64,000 nt of DNA, taken from contig NC_065921.1 in assembly GCF_024586455.1 (NCBI RefSeq), positions 83,202,163 to 83,266,162 on the forward strand, read 5' to 3'. Position 1 is the stretch's first letter; each line of letters opens with the position of its first letter. Shown one piece after another: positions 45,800 to 57,515 of the stretch. The translations under genes were made by a program, and so were the position numbers. This stretch comes from Bactrocera neohumeralis (lineage: Eukaryota > Arthropoda > Insecta > Diptera > Tephritidae). Below the pieces are notes generated by a model. It was not told where the DNA came from and ran no database searches. It saw only the letters and a list, made by a program, of their open reading frames with translations.

Positions 45800-46940
45800 C
45801 AGAAGAGGTTTTTGGGAAAAGGTAAGGTATCTCACCGAAAGTAGTCCTCAGGCTCTATGACACCATAGTTAAGCCCACTATATTTTTTGAGTCTTTGTAT
45901 GTTGTAAGGCCTTAGAAAAGATCATACTTGCAAGAAAACGGTCAACGTGCAGCACTTACCAAAATATGCGGTGCCGTAACCATGTTACTTATTGGGATTT
46001 TGCATAAAGTGCCGGTAGATATCGTCGGAAGGTGTATGGCCACGAAAGTTTCTATCAGACTGAAAAAATCTAGGTTTCTAAACGAACGCATGTCTGAAGA
46101 TTGGGAGATCCTAACACGCTTTCACTTTATACCGGATCGTTTGGATCATGCAGTCACCGAACTAATTTCTGGCGGCATTCTGTCTGTCCACATACCTAAG
46201 AAGGAGCTATGTGTGAGCGTGACGCCGTTGAAGCAGAACGACAGATGGCTTCTTTACGGATGTGTCAAAGTTTGGGGAGAAGGTTGGAGCTACACTGCCA
46301 GGAACTCTCTACCAACTTCAGTTTCAGACTTACTAACTATTACAGTGTTTTTCTGGCAGAGATCGCTGTTTTTAAGGTGGCGGTAGCTCTACTGCTCCGG
46401 TGTGCAGTCTCTTTTAGAAAAATTACTATTAACTCTGATAGCGGGGCGGCGATACCAGACTTGAGCTCACTAACTGCGCTTTCAAGAGTGGTTAAGGAAA
46501 ACCTAACCTCGTTATCAATGGCGAGTGCATATCAGTTTGTAGAATAACGACTGATGCTCCCTTCTCCCCGTATGTTTTATATGTGCCAGGTTCCCACGCG
46601 CCACAGCGGATGCACTGTCGCAAAGCTCTCGATTAAGCGAATGTCCTCAGTAACGCTAGAATCTCCCCGATTATGGGGGTTCTAACAGACCACTGTCCTA
46701 TTATAGGCGTACATGGTGTACGCTTGAGAATCTTCCCCGACGTCAGCTGCAGAAGCTGTAAGAAAGAAGACGAGGTGGAATTATCTCATCACTTCCTTCT
46801 TGATTGTTCCGCGTTTGCGAGATCAAGGCTTCAACACTTAGGAGCACACATTTTCAGATGTCCCAGCGAACTGGTAGGGATAGAAATTAAACGCCTGAAC
46901 AAGTTTTTATTGTTCCCAAAGCGCTTTGCTGTTTTATAAG
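45800..46940 (+). mobile_element. Jockey/I-type LINE ORF2, 3' part, decayed
   Basis: The plus strand shows VVLRLYDTIVKPTIFF and then LTKICGAVTMLLIGILHKVP with VDIVGRCMATKVSIRLKKS (post-RT region). Next comes an RNase H-like stretch (ITINSDSGAAIPDLSSLTAL), and VLTDHCPIIGVHGVRLRI with CRSCKKEDEVELSHHFLLDC (C-terminal Cys motif). At least two frameshifts and several stops, so not active. The 5' part of the element was not seen. Confidence 0.8.
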
Positions 46941-47780
46941 TTCGAATTAAAGGAGTTTTTATAGCATTTTAAAGAACTATTTATGGTAGTTCAAGTGCGA
47001 TCTTTCGATCAGCTATCTAATCTAACCTGGCAGAAGGGGTCTTAAAATAATCAAAAAAAATCTAAAATTGAAAAAATGGTGACCATTTACTTTGAAGGAA
47101 AATTTATTTTGAAGGAAAATACCTTGGAAAGCTGTAACTCAAAAACTATCTGAGATATCGCAATATCAGAAAATTGAAAATTTTTGAAGTTTACAGTATT
47201 TTTTATAATTTTTGTCGCATATTCAAATTCAGCATTTCCGGTTATTGACAAAACAAGAAAAAAAAACATACCTGGCAATACCTCTTTATTTATACCGCTT
47301 GTTAAACACAGGTACAGGGTGTATACAAAGGCATGAGTTCACTGTCTGAGCACCGGGTGTTCACGATGGCATAGTTTTTTAATGAATGCTATGGATACTT
47401 TCCAAAAATGTATGAAATATTATAAAAACTGTAGCACTAGAACCATTATGTATATAACACAATGTTATCTTTTCTTAAGCTTATATTAAATTAAAAAGTA
47501 ACTAGTCTCAACTCTCACAGGGTACCCCGAAGTAAAAAAAGTAAGTATTAAGCTAGCAGCACACTGTCGCGTTTCACTGCCACATCGTTCCACTGACACA
47601 AGTAAGCGCATGCGTTTGTTGTGTAGTTGTTGCTGTTGCTGTACAGTGGTTGATTTTGCCACACACACTGATAAACCACTGTACAAGCCAGTTAAAAACC
47701 CAACCGCCCTCCGTCCCTGCTGCCCGCCAGAGAGCAGTTGGCCAGTTGGATTTTCGTATGTGACGTCTTCAATGTTTGCT
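46941..47780. other. Non-coding, nothing recognised
   Basis: AT-rich to mixed sequence. 47690-47780 is more GC-rich and runs up to the candidate promoter at 47787. No element recognised. Confidence 0.35.
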
Positions 47781-47786
47781 GCGAAT

Positions 47787-47820
47787 TCAATTCAACACCG
47801 ACTTCGATACGGAACGGACG
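47787..47820 (+). promoter_or_regulatory. Candidate Inr + DPE core promoter
   Basis: TCAATT (near the fly Inr TCAKTY) puts +1 at 47789. GGACG, a match to DPE consensus RGWYV, lies at +28 to +32, exactly where a DPE belongs. The sequence downstream (gtgaaaaatcgtacaatact and so on) looks like a fly 5'UTR. Confidence 0.4.
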
Positions 47821-48210
47821 CGCGCGCGCTCATGCTGAATTAACTGTGAAAACGTAGTGAAAAATCGTACAATACTTGGAAGTATAGTAACTACCATAAA
47901 TCAAGTATATACATGTATGTATGTGTATGGGTGTGTGTGTGTGTTAATAGTGAAAAGTTTTGGCTTCCATTGAGTACGAAAAAAGTTTGGGAAAAAATGC
48001 AAATGCGAAATGTTGAATTAAAAAACGCAAAGTGCGCTTTGAAATTTTGAAAATTCGTGTGTTATTCCAGCGGTGCTTCAGATAATTGGCTTTGCAGCGG
48101 CAGCGTGTGGCACAAAGTGGTCAAAAAGAAACCGTAAAAGCCGTGAAAAAAGTGTATTTTTCGTGTGTGCGTAAATACAAAGCCAAGCAGCGCACTAACA
48201 ACAACAACAA

Positions 48211-48288
48211 ATGACTGCGAGTGGAGAGAAGACGTCGTCGTCGCTGCCCATACTACGCGATGAAGGTCACAGCGCCAGGCGCCGCTGA
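48211..48288 (+). CDS. Candidate first coding exon or short ORF
   Basis: An ATG in good fly context (aacaacaacaaATGA) opens a 25-codon frame starting MTASGEKTSSSLPILRDEG and ending at TGA. It lies about 420 nt downstream of the candidate Inr/DPE promoter. It could be a first coding exon if a donor is used inside it (AAG|gtcaca is poor), a short uORF, or chance. The product is not recognised. Confidence 0.22.
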   Translation: MTASGEKTSSSLPILRDEGHSARRR

Positions 48289-48299
48289 GCTGCCAACCG

Positions 48300-48348
48300 T
48301 CAAGCGGCAGAGTGGAGCCTGGAGTCAAGCGGCAGAGTGAAGCCTAAA
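48300..48348. repeat. 25-bp tandem duplication
   Basis: Two adjacent copies of tcaagcggcagagtgragcc. Confidence 0.7.
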
Positions 48349-48349
48349 G

Positions 48350-49075
48350 TCTTTTCCCACTTTTTTCCACCTACTTGCTTTGTGCCAGGATTTGCTTACA
48401 CATTTGTTGACATCCCCGATTTCAAAACTTTTTTTGACAAATGTGCTGTTATTGTACTTTGCTACAAACGCGAAAATACCTGTGAACCACAAGCGCACAT
48501 ATGTATGTACATACATATGTGTGGCGGAGTTCCTTGTTGGAGTATATGCAGTTCACGCATATATGCGTTTGTGTGCCTGTAGGAAGCGGAAAGCGGCAGA
48601 CGGAAGCGTCGTCAGTCGCTGAATGCGTCACAGGCACTTAAATGCGCATTTTTGTGTGAAATTCCTGCAACAAAACGCTTAAACGAGCGCAAACGATTCA
48701 CCTTTGTTTCCGTTGCTTTAATTTTTTTGTTTCAATATTATTTCTGTTGTTGTGTGCTGGCTGTGGTGGTTGAAAATGGGGGCATATTTCACATTTTCGT
48801 TGCTGGGCCAGCAGCATGGCGGCGCGTTTGGCAAAGCATTTGTATGCGTTCACGTGGAAAATGATTTGCAATCAAAATATGTTTGCCAAATATTTGTGTT
48901 GAATTGATTGAAAATAAATAAGTGAAAGCGTAAGCGCTGCAGCGGCCGGATGTCAGAAGGCAGAAGTGCAAGAGATTGCGCCTTAGATTAAGGGCTAAGA
49001 AGATAATTTGTAGAAGTTATAGATGAAATTGGGAAAATAAAGATTTTGGATTCTTTTTTGATTATAACACCATAA
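48350..49075. other. Non-coding, mixed composition
   Basis: Overlapping frames on both strands (48325-48637) and 48652-48864 have no recognisable domain. It may belong to the 5' region or first intron of a gene starting at about 47.8 kb. Confidence 0.3.
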
Positions 49076-49079
49076 AAAG

Positions 49080-50110
49080 CAATAAAAAAATAAAAATAAA
49101 ATAAAATGAAATAAAAAAATATAATAAAATAAAATAAAAAAATATAAACTAAAAATAAATTAGGTATAATTAAAATATAATAACAACACAAAAAATAGAT
49201 GAACTAAAATAAAATCAAATAAAAATAAAATAATAATAAAAAATAAAAAAATATAGTAAAATAAAATAAAATGAATGAATAATATAAAAATAAATTAAAT
49301 TAAATTATATAAAATACAACAAAAAATAAAATAGTATGTAAAAAAATTGTCTTTAAAAATTTAGTGTGTATAAATTTAACTGAAGGATAAATTTGTTAGT
49401 TGACCTAGAGGGATAAAAAAAATTAAATCAAGTAAAATAAAACAAAATAATTAAATTAAATTAAAAAAAATTAAAAAAAAACTAATAAAAATAGCTAAAA
49501 AAATAAATAAAATTAAATGATATAAAATACAAAAAAAGCAAGTAAAGCAAAATTTGTTCTTATACACATTAAATTTAACTGAAGAATAAATTTGAAAATA
49601 AAATAAAATTAAGTAAAATAAAAGAAAATAAGTAAATTCAATGAAAAAATTAAAAAATAAAAATAAAAAAACTAAAAAAAATAAAATATAATATAATAGA
49701 ATAAAATAAGATAAAATGAAATAAATAAAATTCAATTAAATTAATCAAAAAAAGCAAAAATTTACTAATAAAAAATTAAAAAAAAATTATAATAAATAAA
49801 TAAAATTAAGTAATATATGTAACTTACAACAAAAAATTAAATAGCAAGTAATAACAAAAGTTATCTTAAATAAAATAAATTAATTAAAATAATGTAACAT
49901 AAAATAAAATTATACAAGAACCTAATCTATTAAAATAAATTTCAAAAGATATTAAAATTAACTTAAAAAATGAAAAACAAATAAATTTATAAATAAATTT
50001 TAAATACAACAAAGAATAAACAACACAAAAAATAATACATTTTTTTTGAGCCAGAGCATAAAACAAAGTTAAAAAGAAATAAAGAAAAAATAAAATAATA
50101 AAAAATAAAA
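49080..50110. repeat. (ATAAA)n-type low-complexity tract
   Basis: About 1 kb of irregular aaaataaaataaaat repeats, with rare interruptions that share ttaaatttaactgaaggata (about 49370 and 49565). No coding. Confidence 0.85.
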
Positions 50111-50159
50111 TCAAATATCTTTAAAAACTTGTAAAATTCTAATCTTAGCTTAAAAAATC

Positions 50160-50990
50160 CTATACTTCGGTTGCACTGAAGCTATAATACCCTTCACAAA
50201 TACCGTAAAGGATTTGCTTTCGACTGGTCAGTTTTTTTGGCAGCTGTAAGCTATAGTGATCCCTTCTGAACAATTTATTGTGCGATTGTAACTCTTTTCT
50301 GAATAATAATCCTTGCCAAATTTCGTGAAGATATCTTCTCAAATAAAAAAGTTTTCCATACAAGCACTTAGCATTTGATCAGTCAGTTTATATGACAGCT
50401 ACATATGTGTCATATTTGTCCGATAGCAAGAACTTCTTCGGAGAATGAAGCCTGAGTTATATTTGCTGCCAAATTTCGTGAGTATCTTCTCAAATAAAAA
50501 AGTTTACCGTAGAAGAACATTATTTAGACCGGTGGGTTTATATGGCAGCTATAAGCTATAGTGGGCCGATCTGAACAAGTTTTTCAGAAATTATAGCGTT
50601 ACATTAAGCATTAATATTTCAAAAATTTCGTGAAGATATCTCATTAAATAGAACAGTTTTCCATACAAGCACTTAAATTGGATCGATCACTTTGTATGAC
50701 AGCTATATGCTATAGTGCACCGATTTGAGCAATTTCTTCAGAGGTTATAGCCTAGTCTTGGTCAATATTCTGTGCCAAATTTTGTTAAGATATCTTGTCA
50801 AATAAAAAAGTTTTCCATATAAGCACCTAAATTTGATCGCTCAGTTTGTATGGCAGCTATATGCCATAGTGATCCAATATTAACAATTCCGACAAATAAG
50901 CAGCTTATCTGCGAAAAAAGGACTTCTGAAAAATTTCACAACGATAGCTCAAAAACTGAGTGACCACTTCAAATATAATTGCTCAAACTT
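50160..50990. repeat. Dispersed 153-bp tandem repeat, copy 2
   Basis: It starts tatacttcggttgcactgaa and then holds five units with agctatatgctatagtg at about 50242, 50396, 50544, 50700 and 50853 (spacing 148-156). Each has a caaataaaaaagttttccat block. It is the same family as 1530-2045, 57516-57850 and 62935-64000. Confidence 0.88.
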
Positions 50991-50999
50991 AGTAGAAAA

Positions 51000-51820
51000 T
51001 ATATCCACCCAGTGGCTAAAAGCCCATAAACAATTCTAATGACCACATGACATCAAAATAATTCAACTTTATAAGCTCAGACACGGCAACAGAACTACTG
51101 TCAGCAAATTCAATTAAATATTGATTTTCCATACATGATTGCCAGCACACTAGTTCACTCTCCGCATCTATAGTAATTGCAGGCCGGTGCCGAAAAGCGA
51201 AAAAATGTAACAAATTACAAAATGTTCGTTTACTTTGTACTTAGCATAAAATTCGATAATGTAAACAGAGCGCGAGTAAGCAACGGTCCGGCAGCGGGCA
51301 CCGGTCGAACCAACAACACGCATGCGGCTGTGTGTACATATTTGTACAGCGCGCCCTTGCCACCCTGTATAAATGCCGCCCCATTCAATTACTGCTTGCG
51401 CATCGTCCGTCCAGCCTGGTCAGCCCAACTGTTGGCCGCGCTGTCGCGTTCTACTTTATTGTGCTCGCATTTGGCTGCACTCTGTCGCGCGCCTTTGTAG
51501 TTGATCCTTTTCGAAAAATTTTCCTGGCAGCGGTTACTTCGGGGCATTGGCCGCACAACGCGTCGCCACTCATTTATTTACTTTATTTGCTTTTCTTGCC
51601 TTTTTTGTTTTTGTTTGTGGCGCTGCTGCAACAAACGCTTTCAGCAACGGTGTGTTGTTGTTGTGTTTTCTTTTTAATTTCAATTTTGCTTTTACGAACT
51701 TTTGGTTTTTCAGCATTTTAAGTGAGCTTTTCATTTTGCTTTGCTTTGTCGCCGCTTTAAGTGCTCTGAATTATTTATTATTGAGTAACAAAATATGAGC
51801 AAAGGAAATGCGACAAAAAA
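51000..51820. other. GC-richer non-coding island, possible regulatory region
   Basis: 51280-51500 is unusually GC-rich and includes TATAAA at 51368-51373. TCAATT follows only about 19 bp downstream, too close for a standard TATA promoter. The overlapping frames at 51177-51798 have no recognisable domain. Confidence 0.25.
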
Positions 51821-51928
51821 GTACATAAAACATTTATGTAAAAAATACAACAACAAGTACATAAACATTTTATGCAAGAAATACAACAACAAGTACATAA
51901 AATATTTATGTAAAACGTCTTCTCTTCA
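51821..51928. repeat. 36-bp tandem repeat, three copies
   Basis: Copies of gtacataaaacatttatgta plus an acaacaacaa tail start at 51821, 51857 and 51893. Each unit holds a small palindrome (acataaa-n-tttatgt). Confidence 0.85.
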
Positions 51929-51929
51929 A

Positions 51930-52835
51930 CTCGCTTCGTAAAAGTGTTTGTGCTGAATATCCTAAAAGAGAACCGTCTTCATCAACTGTAAATTTGTGTT
52001 TTTCTTTGTAAGAACCGCCATTTTTTGTTTTTGTTATCTAAATATTATTCTTTTTTATGTCTTTGTGCCAGTTGTAACATTCAATTAGTGTAATAAAAGT
52101 GCTTTTATTGCGCATTTATAATGAAACTGTCGTAAACTCGAAATTTTTTCTGCAAAGAGAAACCAAACTGAGGAATTTTTCAATAGTTGAACGTGTATTG
52201 AAACCCGTATTTTCTAGTTATTAGAGGTAAGTGGATATTATTTATTATTATTATGAATATTTATAAAGAATATTGTTATATTATATTTTAATGATCGAGA
52301 GAGACAATCATAGTCTTTACACTCGAAAAGTAGCCAGGGGTCATTTAGGTATCCTCTTAGTTAAACTAAGAAAAAAAATTTTCCCAAAAATTTCGTATTG
52401 TTTCAAAAATATCGGTTAAAAGATAAAACACAAATATGTATATAACCAACAAAAAAATAGGTATACATACATTGTATAACCAAATATCTAAACATAAATC
52501 TTCTGCTCTCCAAGTTCTTAGTGTATTTGCCAATATGAAATGCTTACTGACGCCACTTTTGCTAACTTCTAACATCTCTTTGTCTGTTTTTGTTCATCTT
52601 GCTGTCTATCCAAGCAACTGATTACTTAAAAAGAAGCACAGAGAGTTCTTGCATAAGAACACTATTAGACAAATCTGAAGGAAAAATTTTAGATTGATGT
52701 CCTAAGAGGTCTGTGGGGTATTTACAGTATCTTGATTACGAATTTGAGTTGAAAAGTTTCCATCACGTAAAGCTATTTTTGTCATTTTAGTAAATGGTGG
52801 TTGTTTGACACCCACACCCCTTGACTTCTTCTTCT
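51930..52835. other. Non-coding, nothing recognised
   Basis: AT-rich sequence without recognisable gene or element. Confidence 0.35.
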
Positions 52836-52839
52836 TATT

Positions 52840-53400
52840 TTTTGGCGTAGACACCGCTTACTCGGTTATAACCGAATTTACAACAGCGCGCCAGCCGTTC
52901 TTTCTCTCCACTGTTTGTCGCCAATTGCAGATTCCAATGTAGACCAGGTCCTTCTCCGCCTGGTCTCTCCAACGGTGTGGTGGACTTCTTTCTCCTAAAC
53001 GACGCCTAGCGGGTACTGCGTCGAATACTCTCAGAGCTGGAGTGTTTTTTCTGTATCTCTCGAAGTAGCACTTGTTGACAAAAGCGGAAAGAGGCAGCTT
53101 CTTTTTGTCCCGTCAAAATCGACGAAGAGTTGGTGTGTGTCGATTCTTTTTTAACGGTTTTTTCAAGATTTGGCGCATGGTGAATTTCTGGTCAGTTGTT
53201 GATTTTCCAGGCCTGTAGCCTTACTCATAAAGTCCAATCAGTTTGTTGAGGGTAGGGTTTTAATTTTTCACACAGTTCCCTCGATAGAATCTTATATGCG
53301 ATTTTGTTTAGGCTTATCCCACGGTAGTTGACGCAGTTGTGGGGGGGTTCCCTTTTTGTGGATTGGACCGAGCACACTGCCGCTAAGTTTGTTTTCTTTG
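52840..53400 (-). mobile_element. RTE-type LINE with internal deletion, minus strand
   Basis: Minus-strand order: NCVNYRGISLNKIAYKILSR and ELCEKLKP (about 53380-53240), then THTNSSSILTGQK-type frames. It then joins directly to KNTPALRVFDAVPARRRLGE and KDLVYIGICNWRQTVERKNG (53060-52870). The catalytic YADD half of the RT is missing, so an internal deletion near 53070 is clear. The region 53400-53800 may be more of it but was not recognised. Confidence 0.8.
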
Positions 53401-55550
53401 AAATTGTTCCTTTTCGTTATTGTCTCAATAGCGACGTTGTCTTCTGGTCTTCCCCTTAAACTATTTTCTATTGCTCGCTAATGTTTGCTACATTGGATCC
53501 GAGTTCTAACATGAGATGTGGCGTCTTCATACCCTTGTCCGTTTCTTGCACGGCTCCTACGTTTAAGACCCTGGGATATGATCCGTTTGACCATGCTTCG
53601 TGCATCGACAGCAGCTCGGTGGGTTTTTGCAGTCTTTCAGCTTGTGCTCGGGTTTCCCATATCTTATGCATAATCCATGGCTGTGTGGCTCTTTGCATAC
53701 CAATTATAGATGGCCGTAGTTGAAGCATCTGTAGCTTTTTTAATTCCATTCAAGAGCTTAATGCTGCAGGTAATCCATAGTATTTTTATATGACCGTTCT
53801 TTAGGACACTGTTTCTTGGCTGTCAACATTGTTGCGTATTTGGTCGCGTGACTTTGGTCCCCATAGTGATTTCTTCGGCTGCTTCATTTATTATCGTCCA
53901 AGGGAGGTCTCTACTTCTAATCGGGTGGTTAAGGAGTCGAGGTCTCGTTTCTTTATTGTGGCTTTCTGCTTCGGTTGACAGTTCACCTGCTTACACAACC
54001 TCAGAGCTTCTCAATCCCTCAATGGTAGAGATACCCAAATTTGTAAATTTCATTGCGGTCACTAAGCACCGGCTGGGTAACTACTGAACTGCTTGTTGGA
54101 GGTAGGCTCGAGTTGTACGTTCCACTATTTTAGCCCGACTGTGTTCATCCGTTGATAATACTCCCTTTCGGAACTTAAAACACATTGCAAAAAGGATAAG
54201 AAAGAACACATAAAGGGTACCCTTTTACAATTTAATTTAAGCTTACAAAGCCATAACTGTAATGCAAGTGCCTCCCACGAGCCGACGAAGCAACGAAGGT
54301 GACAATAATCGATTGAATTAAAGTAACATTGTGCACGAGCTAACGGAAAAAATAATTGCAAAAGCGGATGTGAAGGCAGAAAACCGTGTAAAGAGACCAT
54401 ATTAGAGCGCTTATGCTGCGCCAAGGGCATACAGGTGTTCGCAGACTCGGTAAATTAACGGTAACAGCATGTAAGTGCAGCAAGTGTTGTTAACCTCGCC
54501 AAGTACATACATAGCTACATAAGTATGTGGTTATGTATATGGTATATGTATATATGATTATGCCCACCGACTGTATATAGATATATACTCGTAAATATGA
54601 TGCGCTTGCAGAGGCAGGTAAAGTTCTAAAACCTCGACTCTCTCTCCGTTCGTATGTAGCGTGTCGTCACACAATTGCGGGGGCGTAAAAACACAGGTAT
54701 TCCCAAAGGATGTGCGGCAAAATGTCGCAGACGCAACACAGCGCCATGGCAGACACACTTTTGGGGCGTAGATGCGGAGTTTGGGACGCGGTTCGGGTGA
54801 AACACCGCTTGCCAGACGTGCCGGCAAGTTGACAGCCGACAGTCGCTCCAACGGTGAGTTGGAGTACATGTAAACAAGACAACATAATCAAAAAGTTCGG
54901 CAACCAAAACCAGCGTAAATAAAGCCTCGGCCGTCTGACGAGCAACAAGGACCGCATTGTGTAAATAAAATGTAATAAAAGACGACGAAAAGAATTGAGG
55001 GATATAATTTTTACACACATATAAGCGGAAAGCCGGAAATATTGCGTAGTTGTTTTTTTTTCTGTGCGGACTAACAAGGGATATACTCCGTTTTTCGGCA
55101 AGTGAAGCAAAACTCGTTACGCAGCGCAATTGTTGAAGGGCGCATGTATGCACGTGACAAGCGCTCTCTCTAATGCCCCTAAGGAAAAGGGAGAAATATA
55201 TGAAAGTGAACAAAGCCATAGAAAAGTTTGTGTTGCCTTCGAGTTTTCTTAAGAAGTTCCCTCGGCCTTTGTGTAAGACGCCAAGTAAGTAACTCACCCT
55301 TTGATGTGCCTCAGACGCAATGAAAATGTCGTAGCGATTACATAGCGTGGAAAATTGAAATTATCCTGTAATTACGGTACCATCCGCACTGTGCGAAATC
55401 CATATTGGCGGTGAGCTATTGATTTTGTATTTGGGGCGCTTTTATAATTATGATTTCATGGAATAAATTTGATTCGTTTGAGTTGCCAAATGAGGCTAAT
55501 ACTGTTGCGATACATGTGTTATATATACATATGTACTTGTATGTTGATGT
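53401..55550. other. Non-coding; long chance frames
   Basis: The minus-strand frame 54626-55297 (223 codons) is long but low in recognisable features. It overlaps other frames and has Phe/Leu/Ser-rich, Cys-rich text typical of a frame opposite unique DNA. I do not call a gene. 54600-54850 is GC-richer and could be conserved non-coding or regulatory. Confidence 0.3.
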
Positions 55551-55555
55551 GTATA

Positions 55556-55731
55556 CAGTGAAATAACCCTTAAGCGGACACTGGTGGGACCAGCCGTTCT
55601 GTCCGGCTAATAGAGTTGTCCGATTAATAGATTGTCCTTAATAAATTTCAAAATATGTTGGCACTGGCCAATGTGCACGGTTCGTGGTAATGTCCGCTTA
55701 ATAGAGGTGCGGTTTAATAGATCTTTCACTG
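55556..55731. mobile_element. Tigger/pogo-like MITE
   Basis: Starts CAGTGAAA and ends TTTCACTG. Inside each end is cttaagcggaca / tgtccgcttaatag, and the text repeats ggctaatagag/taatagaggtg. CAGTG ends with gttcgctTAATAGAGG-like inner sequence are typical of Tigger/pogo elements. About 176 bp, non-coding. Confidence 0.75.
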
Positions 55732-55739
55732 AATATGTG

Positions 55740-56570
55740 TACATGTATCTTTCTTGGCTACAGGTTATTTCAGAAGAGTATTTACTAAAGCTATGTTGTA
55801 TAACTTTTCCAATATTTTATACTTGGTTATACATACTTTTTGGCGTCCTTTTCGGTAGAGTTCTATTAATTTTCAATGTAAGTTGTGGTCCTTTTTACTT
55901 TTCTACTCTCTTCAGCTTTGCTTAATAGCATGACCAAAATTCGCTAGATTTCTTCAAAACTGATCCATTTTTTTTTCATTGATCGTGGTTATGTGAGTTT
56001 TTCACATTAATTTTTAGGTTATATAAAAAAAGTCTGTGAACAAAAGTTATAGACCTTTTCATTACTCACAACATTGCCGTATAACTTTTTTGCAAAGGAC
56101 TCATAGTTTTGCCGGAAATCAAGATAAACCATACTTAAGCCTTAAAAATTCAACCGAGCCCTTCTCCTTCCTTTTCCCGACTCAGATCGCCTGTAAAATA
56201 CTTTTCCCTTAATGTTTGTTATTTTAGCTTTCGTTTCCGAAGCGTTTCAATACATGATGAATTTCTTTCTTTCTCAATAATTTTCAGAAGCTTCTTTCTG
56301 CACTAAGTCTATAGTCTATAGATTTGATATCATATAATATTACGCACTTCATTTCAGCTGAGAAAAACCGTCAAAGCTTTATCAAAGCTTTTTAACTGGC
56401 AAACATTCTGATTCGGTAATTCCGGATCGGTTTTTGTTTAAATTTTTTAATGAGCGGAATTTTCTGCTATGGGAACCTAAATTTCATTGGCCGCCATAAA
56501 CTAAAAAATACCGAAAAATCATTTTATAATACCGAAAAACGAAAATGAGTACATTCTGGATTTTGGACGT
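55740..56570. other. Non-coding, nothing recognised
   Basis: AT-rich unique-looking sequence. The frame at 55632-55925 overlaps the MITE and has no domain. Confidence 0.35.
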
Positions 56571-56579
56571 CTACTTGAA

Positions 56580-57080
56580 CATTTTGTAAGGTTAGTTTAA
56601 CAGAAACTACGGCCCAATAACGGCCCATAAACCGCAACAAACCATAATTTTTTTGGGATGCAATGGTGACTCATGGAATACGTATAGTTGCCTGACCAAT
56701 AGAGCATATTTTGCTTATTGACGAAGCCATTCAGTCAGAAATGAGCCTCATCGCTGAACATAATTTTTCGATCAAAATCTGGATTATTTTCAAGTTGTTG
56801 CTCAGCCCCATTCATGAACATACGACGATTCTGGTGGTCAAGCGGCTTCAGTTCTTGCGTCAATTGAGCTTGAAAGGATGTAGGCCAATGCTTGAGAACC
56901 ACGTGGGAGAGATTGATTTGGGTCTTCCTCAATTCATGCGCTAGCGGCAGCAATATTCTCGACACTACGGGCACTTCTTTGTTTATAAATTGAACGTAGC
57001 GCTCTTAAAGTTGAGGTCACTGACTTCGAATTTCGGTAGCAAATTTTAATAATTTCGACTCGTTGTTGGATCATATATCT
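56580..57080 (-). mobile_element. IS630/Tc1-mariner superfamily transposase, best copy here
   Basis: Minus-strand order: QQRVEIIKICYRNSKSVTST (HTH), RSVENIAAASA, LTQELKPLDHQNRRMFMNGA, EQQLENNPDFDRKIMFSDEA and HF. Then, after a stop in place of Trp, LNGFVNKQNMLYWSGNYTYS, LHPEKV-like decayed sequence and FVAVYGPLLG. FSDEA carries the first catalytic Asp region. The later catalytic residues are not seen. Confidence 0.85.
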
Positions 57081-57084
57081 TTCC

Positions 57085-57510
57085 ACGATAAAACGGGGAA
57101 CCTTACTGAAGAGAAATGTCAAAAGAGCGGGAAAAAATATAACGTCGTCTACTTTTGTAGCGCCCTTATTGAAAAACCCGTTATATCTAGCGTAGAACAC
57201 GCTGTATGCTTGTCTTCATCTTCTTCATTTTGTTTCTATGTTCTGAGGCTCGTTGGTCTTTGAAATTTCTTAACGTATTCTAGCTGGTGCAATACGGTTT
57301 TGGGGTTTCCATTATGGATTGAATTTTGATTTTTTTTGGAAAAATTTTGCGGAAAAAATGGCCTGTTTCGAGGTCTCAGTTCGAAAACAACTGTTCCGTA
57401 AGAAGGTTTTATTGCAAACAAAAAATGGCTTTCTTAGCAAAATAAAAGGCATTATAATAACTTTTGTCTAGGGTTCTCGAAAACAAGTGGGTTTAATTAA
57501 CTTTTTTTTA
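57085..57510. other. Non-coding, nothing recognised
   Basis: AT-rich sequence between two relics; no gene. Confidence 0.35.
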
Positions 57511-57515
57511 TAGGC

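Noticed and set aside
51368..51390. TATAAA with TCAATT as a core promoter
   Set aside because: Spacing of about 19 bp is too short for TATA to Inr (normally about 30 bp), so kept only as a weak note.
51332..51798. Overlapping 129- and 83-codon frames
   Set aside because: Phe/Leu-rich text from TTT/TTG-rich DNA, two frames equally open, no domain.
54626..55297. 223-codon open frame on the minus strand, longest unassigned ORF
   Set aside because: No recognisable domain, overlaps another long frame in a different phase, and its Phe/Leu/Cys/Ser-rich text looks like the reverse of unique non-coding DNA.
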